Source: Nocardia xishanensis NBRC 101358 (lineage in GTDB: Bacteria; Actinomycetota; Actinomycetes; Mycobacteriales; Mycobacteriaceae). From it: a stretch of 64,000 bases of DNA. The notes under the pieces are model-generated. The model was given only the letters and a program-made list of their open reading frames with translations, was not told the origin of the DNA and searched no databases. Made by a program: the position numbers and the translations under genes. This document shows positions 1 to 7,520 of this stretch, one piece after another (position 1 is the first letter of the stretch; each line of letters begins with the position of its first letter). Where the stretch lies: positions 186,001 through 250,000 of the forward strand of contig NZ_BDCF01000002.1 of NCBI RefSeq assembly GCF_001613365.1, in the 5' to 3' direction.

Positions 1-760
1 TTTGAAGTAGCGGCGCAGGTTCTCGGGTTTGCGGTGGCGGGACTTGGCCATGAGTTCGAGCAGGCAGGCCCCGGATTCACCGAGATGCGTGAGTCCGGAA
101 TGCCTGAGTTCGTGCAGGTCCCAACCGGTTCCGGGCCCGGTGGTCGCGGTGGCGGCGTCGAGCAGGTCGCGCGCCTGGTCGTAGGACAGCCGCGCGTCCG
201 GGGTCGGGGCAGATGTCGCGGTCGGCGAGGTACTTGCTGGGCCCGGGGCGGCGGTGGGTGACGAACAGCGGCCCGACGCTGCGGTCCTTGATCAATCTCG
301 GCAGCAGCAAGGCGGTGCCGGCGTCCCAGTGCACGGTCTCCAGGACGTATTCGTGGTGGGCGGCGCCGCGGCGGCGGGTGGGCGCCTTTGGATTTCACTG
401 GGCAGCAGCGCCCGACCGGGTCCAGGTCTTCGATGTTGACCTGGAGCAGTTCGTCCGCGCGAGCACAGGTTTCGTACAGCATCCGCCACAGCGTCTTCTC
501 CCGGATGTGGAGGTCGCGGCGGGCGATGAGCCGGTCGATCGCCGTGCGTGAGCGGACCGGGGTGTCGGAGTCCGGCGGGGTCGACCGGCGCGCCGTGGCG
601 GGAAGGGCCGCTGCGTCCCAGCCCTGTTCGCGGCACCAGCTCAGCCATTTGCCCACGGCGGCGCGTCGCGCGTTCCAGGTGTTGACCGCCGCTGAGCCCC
701 ACAGGGATTCGAGGGCCATCGGGTCATCGGGTCGTTGCAGCGGTCGTTGCGCCGGGAGAC
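1..760 (-). pseudogene. tyrosine recombinase (phage integrase family), frameshifted and cut by the window edge
   Basis: On the complement the protein is readable only by changing frame twice. The upstream piece reads [20 protein letters not shown] and then [18 protein letters not shown], which holds the first catalytic Arg. After a break near 370-385 it continues as [17 protein letters not shown]. After a second break near 196 it continues as [17 protein letters not shown] (the HxLRH box) and [16 protein letters not shown], whose Tyr is the expected nucleophile. All catalytic motifs of the family are therefore present but not in one frame. The second break is explained by loss of two bases in a GCGCG run. 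The N-terminal core-binding part fades out near 760. The C-terminus runs off the left edge, so its last residues are not seen. It was probably the integrase of an old element bringing in the neighbouring arsenic genes (inference). Confidence 0.82.
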
Positions 761-914
761 CGAGGCGGGCTTCGCCCGCGATATGCACTACCCGAGTCGC
801 TGGGATCCCTATTTCCGCGACCGTATGAGCCTCGCGGATCTCTACCGGTATCCCGGGCGGCACTATCACCACCACCGGAAACAGCTGACGGTCACCGGCA
901 CTCGGGAGCCGTGA
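757..914 (+). pseudogene. 3' fragment of a possible DinB-like protein
   Basis: An open frame ending in TGA at 912-914 encodes [14 protein letters not shown] followed by [20 protein letters not shown]. The pattern HYPxRWDPYF, then YRYPxRHYxHHRxQL, is what I associate with the C-terminal ends of some actinobacterial DinB-fold proteins. That family link is from memory and uncertain. There is no start codon or 5' part, because the frame merges into the broken recombinase on the other strand near 757. It looks like the 3' end left when the element carrying the recombinase was inserted or rearranged. Confidence 0.45.
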
Positions 915-953
915 GGGACCCAAAACGGCGGGGCCCACGTCGGGCCGTGGCTT

Positions 954-1313
954 TCAGCTGCAGCAGTTGGGGTCCAATACAAGGCACAGTGCCGATAATG
1001 CGTCCCGGCGTGCCTGGTGATAGGTGTTCATCCCGCGGCGTTCGGACTCGATCAGGCCTGCCTTCTTCAACTGCCCGAGGTGGTGGCTGACCGTGGACTC
1101 GGCCAGCCCGACTACCGCAGCAAGGTCCCCGGTGTTCTCCTGCCCGGCGGCGCTGGTCAGCAACAGCGACATCAACCGCACCCGAGCCGGGTCGGCCAGC
1201 GCCTTGAGCCGCAACGCCACCTCCAGCGCTGCGGCATTATCGACCGGTCCGGCCGCCACCGGCGCGCAGCAGACTGGGGCGGACATGTCGATCACGGGCA
1301 ACGCCTTGGGCAT
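954..1313 (-). CDS. arsR: ArsR/SmtB-family metalloregulator
   Basis: 119 residues. This winged-helix repressor is expected to bind operator DNA until a soft metal or metalloid displaces it. The core reads ALRLKALADPARVRLMSLL, with recognition helix AESTVSHHLGQLKKAGLIES and a wing ending RRGMNTYH. There is a Cys pair near the N-terminus (VCCAPV), and Cys residues occur in the C-terminal tail (ALCLVLDPNCCS); these are plausible ligands for As(III) or Cd(II). I chose the ATG at 1313 because an AGGGTGG lies about 6 bases upstream; a GTG at 1331 is an alternative. It is divergent from the cadI/arsI gene, and the shared intergenic region holds a long inverted repeat that is the obvious operator. 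The arrangement matches the arsR-cadI pair known from mycobacteria. Confidence 0.9.
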   Translation of the reverse strand: MPKALPVIDMSAPVCCAPVAAGPVDNAAALEVALRLKALADPARVRLMSLLLTSAAGQENTGDLAAVVGLAESTVSHHLGQLKKAGLIESERRGMNTYHQARRDALSALCLVLDPNCCS

Positions 1314-1337
1314 GAAATCCACCCTACCCACTTTGTT

Positions 1338-1391
1338 GACATATGTCGAAAAGGTGGCACACTCGGCATCGTCAGCTTTTCGATATATGTC
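1338..1391. promoter_or_regulatory. 16-bp inverted repeat, probable ArsR operator pair
   Basis: GACATATGTCGAAAAG (1338-1353) and CTTTTCGATATATGTC (1376-1391) are reverse complements with one mismatch, separated by 22 bases. Each arm also contains its own short palindrome around ACATATGT. A TTGACA-like hexamer overlaps the left arm at 1336-1341. The repeat sits between the divergent arsR (start 1313) and cadI/arsI (start 1412). That is where ArsR-type repressors bind to control both directions. Confidence 0.7.
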
Positions 1392-1411
1392 TCACGCATG
1401 GAGGTTGTGTC

Positions 1412-1930
1412 ATGTCCCGTGTCCAGCTCGCCCTCAACGTCGACGACCTCGACCAGGCCGTCACCTTCTATTCGACCCTGTTCAACACCGAGCCGGCCAA
1501 GCACAAGCCGGGGTATGCGAACTTCGCCATCGCCGAGCCCCCGCTGAAGCTGGTGCTGATCGAGAACCCCGGTCACGGCGGCAGCGTCAACCACCTCGGC
1601 GTCGAGGTCGAGTCGTCGCAGCAGGTGCACGCCGAGATCGCGCGGCTGTCGGAGGCGGGGTTGTTCACCGAGGAGCAGATCGCGACCACGTGTTGTTTCG
1701 CCACTCAGGACAAGGTGTGGGTGAGCGCGCCCGATGCCGAGCGGTGGGAGGTGTACACGGTGCTGGCCGACAGCGAAACCTTCGGCACCGCACCCGAACT
1801 CGCCTCCGGCGAGGCGGAGTCGGTGGCCGTGTGCTGCGGGACCGCCGAGGAGGCCGCAGCCGAGGAGGCGTGCTGCGGAACGGCCGCGAAGGAGCAGGCA
1901 CTCGCCTCCGGCGCCAGCTGCTGCGGCTGA
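1412..1930 (+). CDS. cadI: CadI/ArsI-type vicinal-oxygen-chelate protein (C-As lyase or cadmium-induced protein)
   Basis: 172 residues. The N-terminal 125 residues are a glyoxalase-fold domain starting MSRVQLALNVDDLDQAV. The adjacent cysteines Cys94-Cys95 lie in TTCCFATQDKVW. ArsI enzymes use this pair to bind trivalent organoarsenicals and split the C-As bond; in mycobacterial CadI the same motif occurs in a cadmium-induced protein. The start at 1412 has a GGAGG 8 bases upstream. Unusually, the C-terminal 40 residues are rich in Ala and Glu and carry three more Cys pairs (141-142, 154-155, 170-171), the last next to the stop. They could act as a metal-buffering tail (inference). It is divergent from arsR and followed by a hairpin terminator. 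I cannot decide from sequence whether arsenic or cadmium is the main substrate. Confidence 0.88.
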   Translation: MSRVQLALNVDDLDQAVTFYSTLFNTEPAKHKPGYANFAIAEPPLKLVLIENPGHGGSVNHLGVEVESSQQVHAEIARLSEAGLFTEEQIATTCCFATQDKVWVSAPDAERWEVYTVLADSETFGTAPELASGEAESVAVCCGTAEEAAAEEACCGTAAKEQALASGASCCG

Positions 1931-1942
1931 GGTAACCGGGCC

Positions 1943-1971
1943 GGACGCGACCGCGGCGGGCGGTCGCGTCC
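1943..1971 (+). terminator. terminator after cadI
   Basis: GGACGCGACCG (1943-1953) pairs perfectly with CGGTCGCGTCC (1961-1971) across a 7-base loop. It starts 12 bases after the cadI stop and is followed by only a weak T-rich tract (CTTCGGGGTTCT). It lies between convergent cadI and arsA. Confidence 0.75.
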
Positions 1972-2007
1972 TTCGGGGTTCTCCGCGTGGTGTGGCCCTG
2001 TGGCGGG

Positions 2008-3798
2008 TCAGGCGGGCGAGGCGTCCGGGGATTGGGGCCCGGTGGCGGTGTGGGTGAGTGCGGTCAGGGCGGGAATGCCGACGGGTTCCTCGGCGAGTGC
2101 GGGGATGACCGCGTAGCGGCCGGTGTGGGTGGTGACGCGGTGGATCTGGTCGAGTTCGGCGGCGGCGCGGCGGCGCAGTAGCGGGTCGGTGGGTGCGGCG
2201 GCGGCGAGGCTGTTGTCGATGATCCAGGCCCACGGGTGGATGCCGGCGCGTTCGAGGTCGGTTTGCAGGTCGGCGGCCTCGAGGACGGGGGTGGTTTCGG
2301 GCAGGGTGACCAGCAAGACCTTGGTGGCCTTGGGGTCCTGTAGCCGCATCAGTGGGGTAGTGAACCGGGTGCCGGGCGCCATCTGGCGCACGATGTCGCG
2401 GTGGTAGGAGCCGGTGGCGTCGAGCAGCAGCAGGGTGTGGCCGGTGGGTGCGGTGTCGACGACGACGAATCGGCGCCGGGATTCGGCGATGACGTGTGAG
2501 AACGCCTGGAAGACCGCGACCTCGTCGGTGCACGGGGAGCGCAGGTCTTCGGCGAGCGCGGCACGACCGGCGTCATCGAGGCCGGCGCCTTTGCCGGCCA
2601 TGACCCGGGCACGGTAGTCGGCCACCGCCCGGGCGGGGTCGATGCGGGAGACCTGAAGGTGTTCCAGGCTGCCGGCGATGGTTTGGGTGAGGTCACCGGC
2701 GGGGTCGGTGGTCGACAGGTGCACGTCGTGGCCACGCTCGGCCAGCGCGACGGCGACCGCGGCGGCCACGGTGGTCTTGCCGACCCCGCCCTTGCCCATG
2801 CACATGATCAGGCACGGCCCATCGGCTTCGATCTGGGCGATGAGCCAGGCCAATGGCACATCGGCCACCGCCGCCATCATCGGCTGGACTGTGACCGCGG
2901 CGGTGCCGGGCGGGGTGGGATCGAACAGGGTCTCCAAGGCGTCGACACCGACGATGTTGGTGGCCTTGAGCTCGACCAGATCCCGCGGCAACTGCCCGAC
3001 GCTGGCGGGCATGGCCTCGACGGCGGCGCGCTCGCGCCGGCGGGTCGCGGCCACGAGCGGGTCGCTGGAATCGACGGTGTCGGGCAGCACGCCGTTGATC
3101 ACCACATACTGGTCGTCCAGCCCGACGGTGGCCAGTTCGGTGCGTGTGCGGGCGATCTCGGCCAGCGTCGAGCGTGACGGGCGCGCGACCAGCACCAGAC
3201 GGGTGCGGTGCGGGTCGGCCAGCGCGGTGACCGCGGCAGCGTAGACGGTCTTCTGCTTGTCCAGCCCCGAGAGCGGGCCCAGGCAACTGGCGTCGCCGCC
3301 GCTGGTGAGGAATTCGCTCCAGCTGCCCGGCAACTGCAACAGCCGGATGGTGTGTCCGGTGGGCGCGGTGTCGAACAGCACGTGGTCGTAGCGGCTGTTC
3401 TCGTCGGTGAGCAGGGCGGTGAACTCGTTGAACGAGGCCACCTCGGTCGTGCACGACCCCGACAACTGCTCGGTCATCGACGCGATGTCCGCCTCCGGCA
3501 CCACATCGCGCATCGGGGCGAGGATCCGCTCCCGGTAGGCGGTCACGGCCTGCTCCGGATCGATCTCGAGCGCCCACAACCCTGCCACATCGGGGATCGC
3601 GGTCACCGTGTTGCCGACCGTGACACCGAATACCTGCCCCACATTCGACGCCGGATCGGTCGACACCAGCAGCACCCGCCGCCCTTCTCGCACCAACGCC
3701 ACCGCCGCGGCGCACGCGATCGACGTCTTGCCCACTCCACCCTTGCCGGTGAAGAACACGAACCGCGGCACACCGGCCAGAAACTTGATCTCACCCAC
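2008..3798 (-). CDS. arsA: ArsA, arsenical pump-driving ATPase (two-domain)
   Basis: 596 residues made of two homologous P-loop halves, as in ArsA. Half 1 has FFTGKGGVGKTS and DTAPTGHTIRLLQLP; half 2 has CMGKGGVGKTTVAAA and DTAPTGHTLLLLD. Cysteines occur in SGSCTTEVASF, GDASCLGPLSG and RSPCTDEVAVF. These match the three Cys that form the As(III)/Sb(III) site of E. coli ArsA. The protein normally sits on the inner face of the membrane and energises an ArsB or Acr3 efflux carrier. No such carrier lies in this window. I chose the GTG at 3798 because GGAGG lies 11 bases upstream and the family core begins about there; the frame is open further upstream, to 3924. The gene is on the opposite strand to cadI and convergent with it. 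Confidence 0.93.
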   Translation of the reverse strand: MGEIKFLAGVPRFVFFTGKGGVGKTSIACAAAVALVREGRRVLLVSTDPASNVGQVFGVTVGNTVTAIPDVAGLWALEIDPEQAVTAYRERILAPMRDVVPEADIASMTEQLSGSCTTEVASFNEFTALLTDENSRYDHVLFDTAPTGHTIRLLQLPGSWSEFLTSGGDASCLGPLSGLDKQKTVYAAAVTALADPHRTRLVLVARPSRSTLAEIARTRTELATVGLDDQYVVINGVLPDTVDSSDPLVAATRRRERAAVEAMPASVGQLPRDLVELKATNIVGVDALETLFDPTPPGTAAVTVQPMMAAVADVPLAWLIAQIEADGPCLIMCMGKGGVGKTTVAAAVAVALAERGHDVHLSTTDPAGDLTQTIAGSLEHLQVSRIDPARAVADYRARVMAGKGAGLDDAGRAALAEDLRSPCTDEVAVFQAFSHVIAESRRRFVVVDTAPTGHTLLLLDATGSYHRDIVRQMAPGTRFTTPLMRLQDPKATKVLLVTLPETTPVLEAADLQTDLERAGIHPWAWIIDNSLAAAAPTDPLLRRRAAAELDQIHRVTTHTGRYAVIPALAEEPVGIPALTALTHTATGPQSPDASPA

Positions 3799-4164
3799 CG
3801 TGTCCGACACCTCCACACAGCCGACCCCGGCCGTCCACTCGAACCTGTTTGCTTCATTCGACCGCAGTCCCGCCAGGCGCGGCAGGGCCGAACGTCCCGT
3901 AGGTCCAGGCCGACCATTGCCCATCTAAGAAGAAGATGATGTCCTCCGGCTCGATCCTGAACCCCACACCTCTGGCCCAGGAGTGGATCGGGGGTGCGAT
4001 CTCTCTGCGCTCACCATGGCGAGGTCCCTTCCCTGCGGTAGCTCGTCGGATGCCGCGATCGTATGGGCGCGCGAGCCCGAGTGGGGCGACACGGCCGAAA
4101 GCAACCCGTGCCCGGTGACGTCGGGCCCTGGCCGCAGCGGCCGCCACGCGACAGGCTTGCGTGC
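3799..4164. other. intergenic between divergent arsA and osmC-like gene
   Basis: About 365 bases with no gene I can defend. On the complement a frame contains RIEPEDIIFFLDGQWSAW, which looks protein-like, but it ends in a stop just upstream of arsA and matches nothing I recognise. It may be a gene scrap. No clear promoter or repeat was found. Confidence 0.4.
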
Positions 4165-4623
4165 ATGGGAACCGCCGAGACCAGCACCATCGCGTCGGCC
4201 GCGCCGACCACCTACACCGTCACCGCCTGCTCGGGCGCCGGGGCCGGCCCGGCCGTGGCGCATGCCGGCAGCGAGACGATCGCCCTGGACGCCAGCTGGG
4301 GGACCGCGCCGTCGGGGCTGCCGGGTCCGGCGCACCTGCTGGCGGCGGCGCTGGCGGCGTGCCTGTTGAAGAACCTGGCCCGCGCCCAGGACCTGCTGTC
4401 GTTCGGTTACGAACACGCCGAGGTGCAGGTGAGCGCCCGACGCCAGGACGCCCCGCCGAAGTTCACCGAGTTCGCCTGGGAAATGCGGCTGGTCACCGAC
4501 GAACCCCAGCGGCGCCTGGACCTGCTGCACCGCAACCTGACCACCCACGGCACCGTCTACAACACCCTCGCGGCCGCCTGCGAGGTCCACGGCACCATCA
4601 CCGCCGTGCCGAGCGCCTCCTGA
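4165..4623 (+). CDS. OsmC/Ohr-family protein
   Basis: 152 residues. The pattern is that of the OsmC family: LPGPAHLLAAALAACLLKNL, with the conserved Cys on the central helix, followed by a strand-rich half containing VQVSARRQDAPPKFTEFAW. OsmC/Ohr proteins are cytoplasmic thiol-dependent peroxidases. The second conserved family Cys is less obvious; a Cys occurs late in AACEVHGTITAVPS. I chose the ATG at 4165 because the domain begins soon after it; there is no good ribosome-binding site. Its stop is followed directly by the arsC remnant. OsmC-like genes are often carried in actinobacterial arsenic islands, so a role in arsenic or thiol stress is plausible (inference). Confidence 0.75.
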   Translation: MGTAETSTIASAAPTTYTVTACSGAGAGPAVAHAGSETIALDASWGTAPSGLPGPAHLLAAALAACLLKNLARAQDLLSFGYEHAEVQVSARRQDAPPKFTEFAWEMRLVTDEPQRRLDLLHRNLTTHGTVYNTLAAACEVHGTITAVPSAS

Positions 4624-4645
4624 CCTGCCGGACTCGGCATCAGCG

Positions 4646-4933
4646 GTGACCAGCACGATCAACCCCGCCGCCGTCGAAGCGATGGCCGAGGCCGGCATCG
4701 ACATCATCGCCCAGACCCCGAAAATCCTCACCCCCGACACCGTCGCGACCTCCGATGTGGTGATCACCATGGGCTGCGGAGACAACTGCCCCAACTTCCC
4801 CGGCGTGGAATACCGGGACTGGAAACTCGACGACCCCGCCGGCAAAGGCGTCGACGCGGTGCGCCCGATCCGCGACCAGATCCGCACACTCGTCGAAGAG
4901 CTCATCGCCGAACTACTGCCCGCCCACCGCTGA
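4646..4933 (+). pseudogene. arsC: arsenate reductase (low-MW phosphatase type), 5' end missing
   Basis: The frame encodes INPAAVEAMAEAGIDIIAQ, ITMGCGDNCPNFPG and WKLDDPAGKGVDAVRPIRD, which is the second half of an ArsC of the low-molecular-weight tyrosine phosphatase fold. The Cys pair in MGCGDNC, typical of actinobacterial arsenate reductases, is present. The N-terminal 40-50 residues, including the catalytic CX5R P-loop, are absent. In-frame homology can be followed upstream only to about 4628, right after the osmC-like stop. A GTG at 4646 could start a 95-residue product, but it would lack the active site. The stop is 11 bases from the Tn3-type end, so transposon activity may have caused the truncation. 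Confidence 0.85.
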
Positions 4934-4943
4934 CCCCACCCGT

Positions 4944-4975
4944 GGGGCCCCAGTCAGAACAGGGTGTCGCGCACG
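4944..4975. repeat. probable Tn3-family terminal inverted repeat
   Basis: The sequence starts GGGGCCCCAGTCAGAACAGG, with the GGGG...TCAGAA pattern of Tn3-family ends, and overlaps the 3' end of the transposase frame (stop at 4954-4956). That is the usual position of the tnpA-proximal repeat. The partner repeat is not in the window because the other end of the element is lost. Confidence 0.55.
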
Positions 4976-6420
4976 CGCAAGGGCCGATATCCAGTCGGCC
5001 CGAGCGCGGCGAGTTCGCCCTCGATATCGACCTCGATCGCGCCGAAGAAGTTGATGTTCTCACTGTGCGCCGGGCTGATATGGGCGAGCACATCGTCATC
5101 GAGCAGATGCGCCCGGCCCGGCGCATCTGCTCGATCGCGAGCCCGTAATACTCTGTGGTCCACGCGATCACGGCGTTCGTGGCGAGGGTCAGACACCATG
5201 CCTGTCCTGTTTGCGCTTCCAGCTGCCGCGCCCGGATCATGCCCTTGTGGGCGTCGAACAGGTCCCGGCGCAACGCGCGCAGGGATTCGCCCTTGTTCAG
5301 CTGGCGGGCGATCTTGCGGCGATACGCCGGATCCGACAGATACCGAGCGGCGTAGATGGTGCGCCGCATCGCCCCGTACTCCTTGAGCGCCGCGGCCAGC
5401 GCGTTCTGCCGCCCGGATGCGGACAACTTGCCGACCAGCAGCGACGCGGTCGCGTGCCCGAACTTCAGCGATCCGGCCAGCCGCAGCAGATCGTCGTAAT
5501 GCTCAGCGATCAGGTCCAGGTTCAACTTGCGGGTCATCAACGGGCCCGCGTGCGGGAACCGGGCCTCAGCCTCGGCGCGCGGGACCGGCCGGTACAGGGT
5601 GATCCGGCCCAGGTCCCGGATGCGCGGTGAGAGCTGCATCCCGAGCAGGTCGAACAACCCGAAGTTGACCAGGGTGACCCCGTGCGTATCGGTCGCATGC
5701 TCGGTGATCGGCAGATCCGTTGCGTTGCCGAGGATTTCATCGAGCACGTAGTGGGCTTCGCGTTTGGTCGCGACGATGACCTTCGTGCCATAGGTGGCGT
5801 GCTGATCGCTGACGTGGGTGTAAGTCGACAGCCCTTCCTCGGCGAAATACCGACTCAGGGCGCGGGCGGTGATCGACTTGCCGCGGGTCGGGAACCGCTG
5901 CCCGTCCGAGGACGACAAGGTACCGCCACCGAACGCCGAGGTCAGCGGCAGCCGCTGGTGGTAGTCGATGATCGCCAGGTTCGCCGCCCGCAGGGTTTCC
6001 TCCCGGACGTACCACTCCTCGGTCCAGGACAGGATGTCGTAGGAGATCCCACACGCCTCGGCCATCCGGGTCAGCCCGAGATTAGTGGAAGCGGCCAGCA
6101 GCACCGCAATCAGATTCCGCTTCAACTCCGGTGTCCGAGACTGCTTACCGCCGGCGTGGGTGAAACAGTCCAGGTAGCCGGTGCGTTTGTCCAGCTCGAT
6201 CAGCAGCGACACGATCGGCGCGAACGGCAGCATCTCGGTCAGCTCCGCCTTCAACGCGATCGCCTCGGCGGGCACATCCTCCGCGGTCAACGGCGAGATC
6301 ACCAGATCCCCACCCTCATCGAGCCGGACCGGGCCCTCACCCCGTGCCAGCACCGAATCCAGTTCCCCGACCGCCTCGTACAGCTCCGCGACCGCAACCG
6401 CCAGAGCCTGACCAGGGTCG
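4954..6420 (-). pseudogene. tnpA: Tn3-family transposase TnpA, C-terminal half, frameshifted
   Basis: About 480 residues of the DDE half of a roughly 1000-residue Tn3-type transposase. The first Asp is in TLSSSDGQRFPTRGKS, the second in TEHATDTHGVTLVNFG, and the Glu in RQLNKGESLRALRRDLF. Strongly conserved VSDQHATYGTKVI lies between. Near 5105-5110, after EQMRRAGR, the frame breaks; the true C-terminus continues in another frame as LLDDDVLAHISPAHSENINF and ends ...RVRDTLF. The N-terminal half is missing: homology stops near 6420, where an IS21-type sequence begins. It cannot make active transposase. It marks the right side of the arsenic region. Confidence 0.9.
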
Positions 6421-6540
6421 GCGGGTTTGCAAACGGCGTATTTCCGTCCAGTCCTCCACGTTGAGCACCTCGTGATTCGTCACAGGGTGGGTCAGCGTTC
6501 ACCCGGAACTACCAGGTCAGGATCGCACCGGAACCGACAC
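6421..6540 (-). mobile_element. IS21-family remnant (left end and first codons of istA)
   Basis: On the complement, a terminal stretch starting TGTCGGTTCCGGTGCGATCC and containing two CTGACC-type repeats is followed by a GTG start (6483-6481). That start opens VTNHEVLNVEDWTEIRRL, which is the typical N-terminus of actinobacterial IS21 IstA proteins. After about 19 codons the homology ends and the Tn3 transposase fragment begins. Only the tip of the element is left, abutting the 3' end of aat on its other side. Confidence 0.65.
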
Positions 6541-6547
6541 CGTCAAT

Positions 6548-7318
6548 TCACGACGTTGCTGACCTATCGCTTCGGTGATCGTTCACGCCGGTATGTGGTT
6601 GGGGGAGTTGGGGACCGGGATTTCGAACTGCCAGGGGCCCGGGAGGCCGGGGCGGGCGGCGGCCTGGGTGTAGGTGCAGGTAGTCCGCACGGGAGAGGTC
6701 GATGGCGCCGAGGGAGGTGAGGTGGCTGGAGGTGACCTGGCAGTCGATGAGGGCGAACTCCCAGGCGGTCAGTTGGGCGCAGAGCCAATACAGCGCGACC
6801 TTGGAGGTGTCACGGGCGCGGGAGAACATGGACTCGCCGGCGAAGGAGCGGCCGCATGCGACGCCGTAGAGGCCGCCGACAAGGTCGCCGTCGCGCCATA
6901 CCTCGACTGAGTGCGCATGACCGAGGTGGTGCAGCCGCAAGTAGGCCGCCAGCATGTCGGAGCCGATCCAGGTTCCGGCCTCCTTGTCACGCGGTCCGGC
7001 GCAATTCGACATCACATCGGCGAAGGCGCGATCCATGGTCACCCCGTAGTCGGCATTGGCGACAGATCGACGATAGGACTTGGTCACCCGCAGGTCGGTC
7101 GGCACCAGAATGCTCCGCGGATCCGGGCAGTACCAGTGGATCGTTTCGCCGGGGTTGTACCAGGGAAAGATGCCCGCGGAATAGGCGCCCAACAGCCGCT
7201 CTGGCGACAGATCCCCGCCCAAAGCGACCAGTCCGGTCGGATCCGCGAGTTCGACAGGTGGGAAAGGCTGGTCTGGATCGACCAGATACATCCGCATCAG
7301 GTCGGTAGCGTCGGTCAC
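6548..7318 (-). CDS. aat: leucyl/phenylalanyl-tRNA--protein transferase, C-terminus frameshifted
   Basis: The enzyme moves Leu or Phe from tRNA to proteins with N-terminal Lys or Arg, marking them for ClpS/ClpAP-type degradation. The core is complete: GLVALGGDLSPERLLGAYS, GIFPWYNPGETIHWYCPDPR, GTWIGSDMLAAYLRLHHLG and GLYGVACGRSFAGESMFSR. After LSRADYLHLH the frame departs from the family. One base further along (break near 6664-6680) the expected tail ARPGLPGPWQFEIPVPNS can be read, ending at 6583. The annotated frame instead runs to 6548 with a Pro/Arg-rich tail, so the last 25-30 residues are altered. It could be a real inactivating change linked to the IS scar next door, or a base-calling error. 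The start at 7318 is GTG. Confidence 0.85.
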   Translation of the reverse strand: MTDATDLMRMYLVDPDQPFPPVELADPTGLVALGGDLSPERLLGAYSAGIFPWYNPGETIHWYCPDPRSILVPTDLRVTKSYRRSVANADYGVTMDRAFADVMSNCAGPRDKEAGTWIGSDMLAAYLRLHHLGHAHSVEVWRDGDLVGGLYGVACGRSFAGESMFSRARDTSKVALYWLCAQLTAWEFALIDCQVTSSHLTSLGAIDLSRADYLHLHPGRRPPRPPGPLAVRNPGPQLPQPHTGVNDHRSDRSATS

Positions 7319-7520
7319 CGTACAGACATTACCGACCTGAGCGAACAGCCTCAGGCTGCGACGACAGGACGAACCGTCGGACGGGGATCGGTCCGCGGAC
7401 TTGGCAACCGTCGAGCGGGAACTTGCCTGCGACTCAGTCGATCGATCGGTAATCGAGGTCGCATTCCGAACCGACGCTTCGCGGCATTACAGGGCGTCGG
7501 TGAGGTTCTTCCCAGTCGGC

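Noticed and set aside
1343..1411. Upstream ATG at 1343 as the cadI start
   Set aside because: It lies inside the operator and lacks a ribosome-binding site; the ATG at 1412 has GGAGG and matches the family start.
1292..2533. Long complement frame across cadI and arsA
   Set aside because: Arg/Pro/His-rich shadow of real genes, with no family resemblance; frames antisense to high-GC genes are often open.
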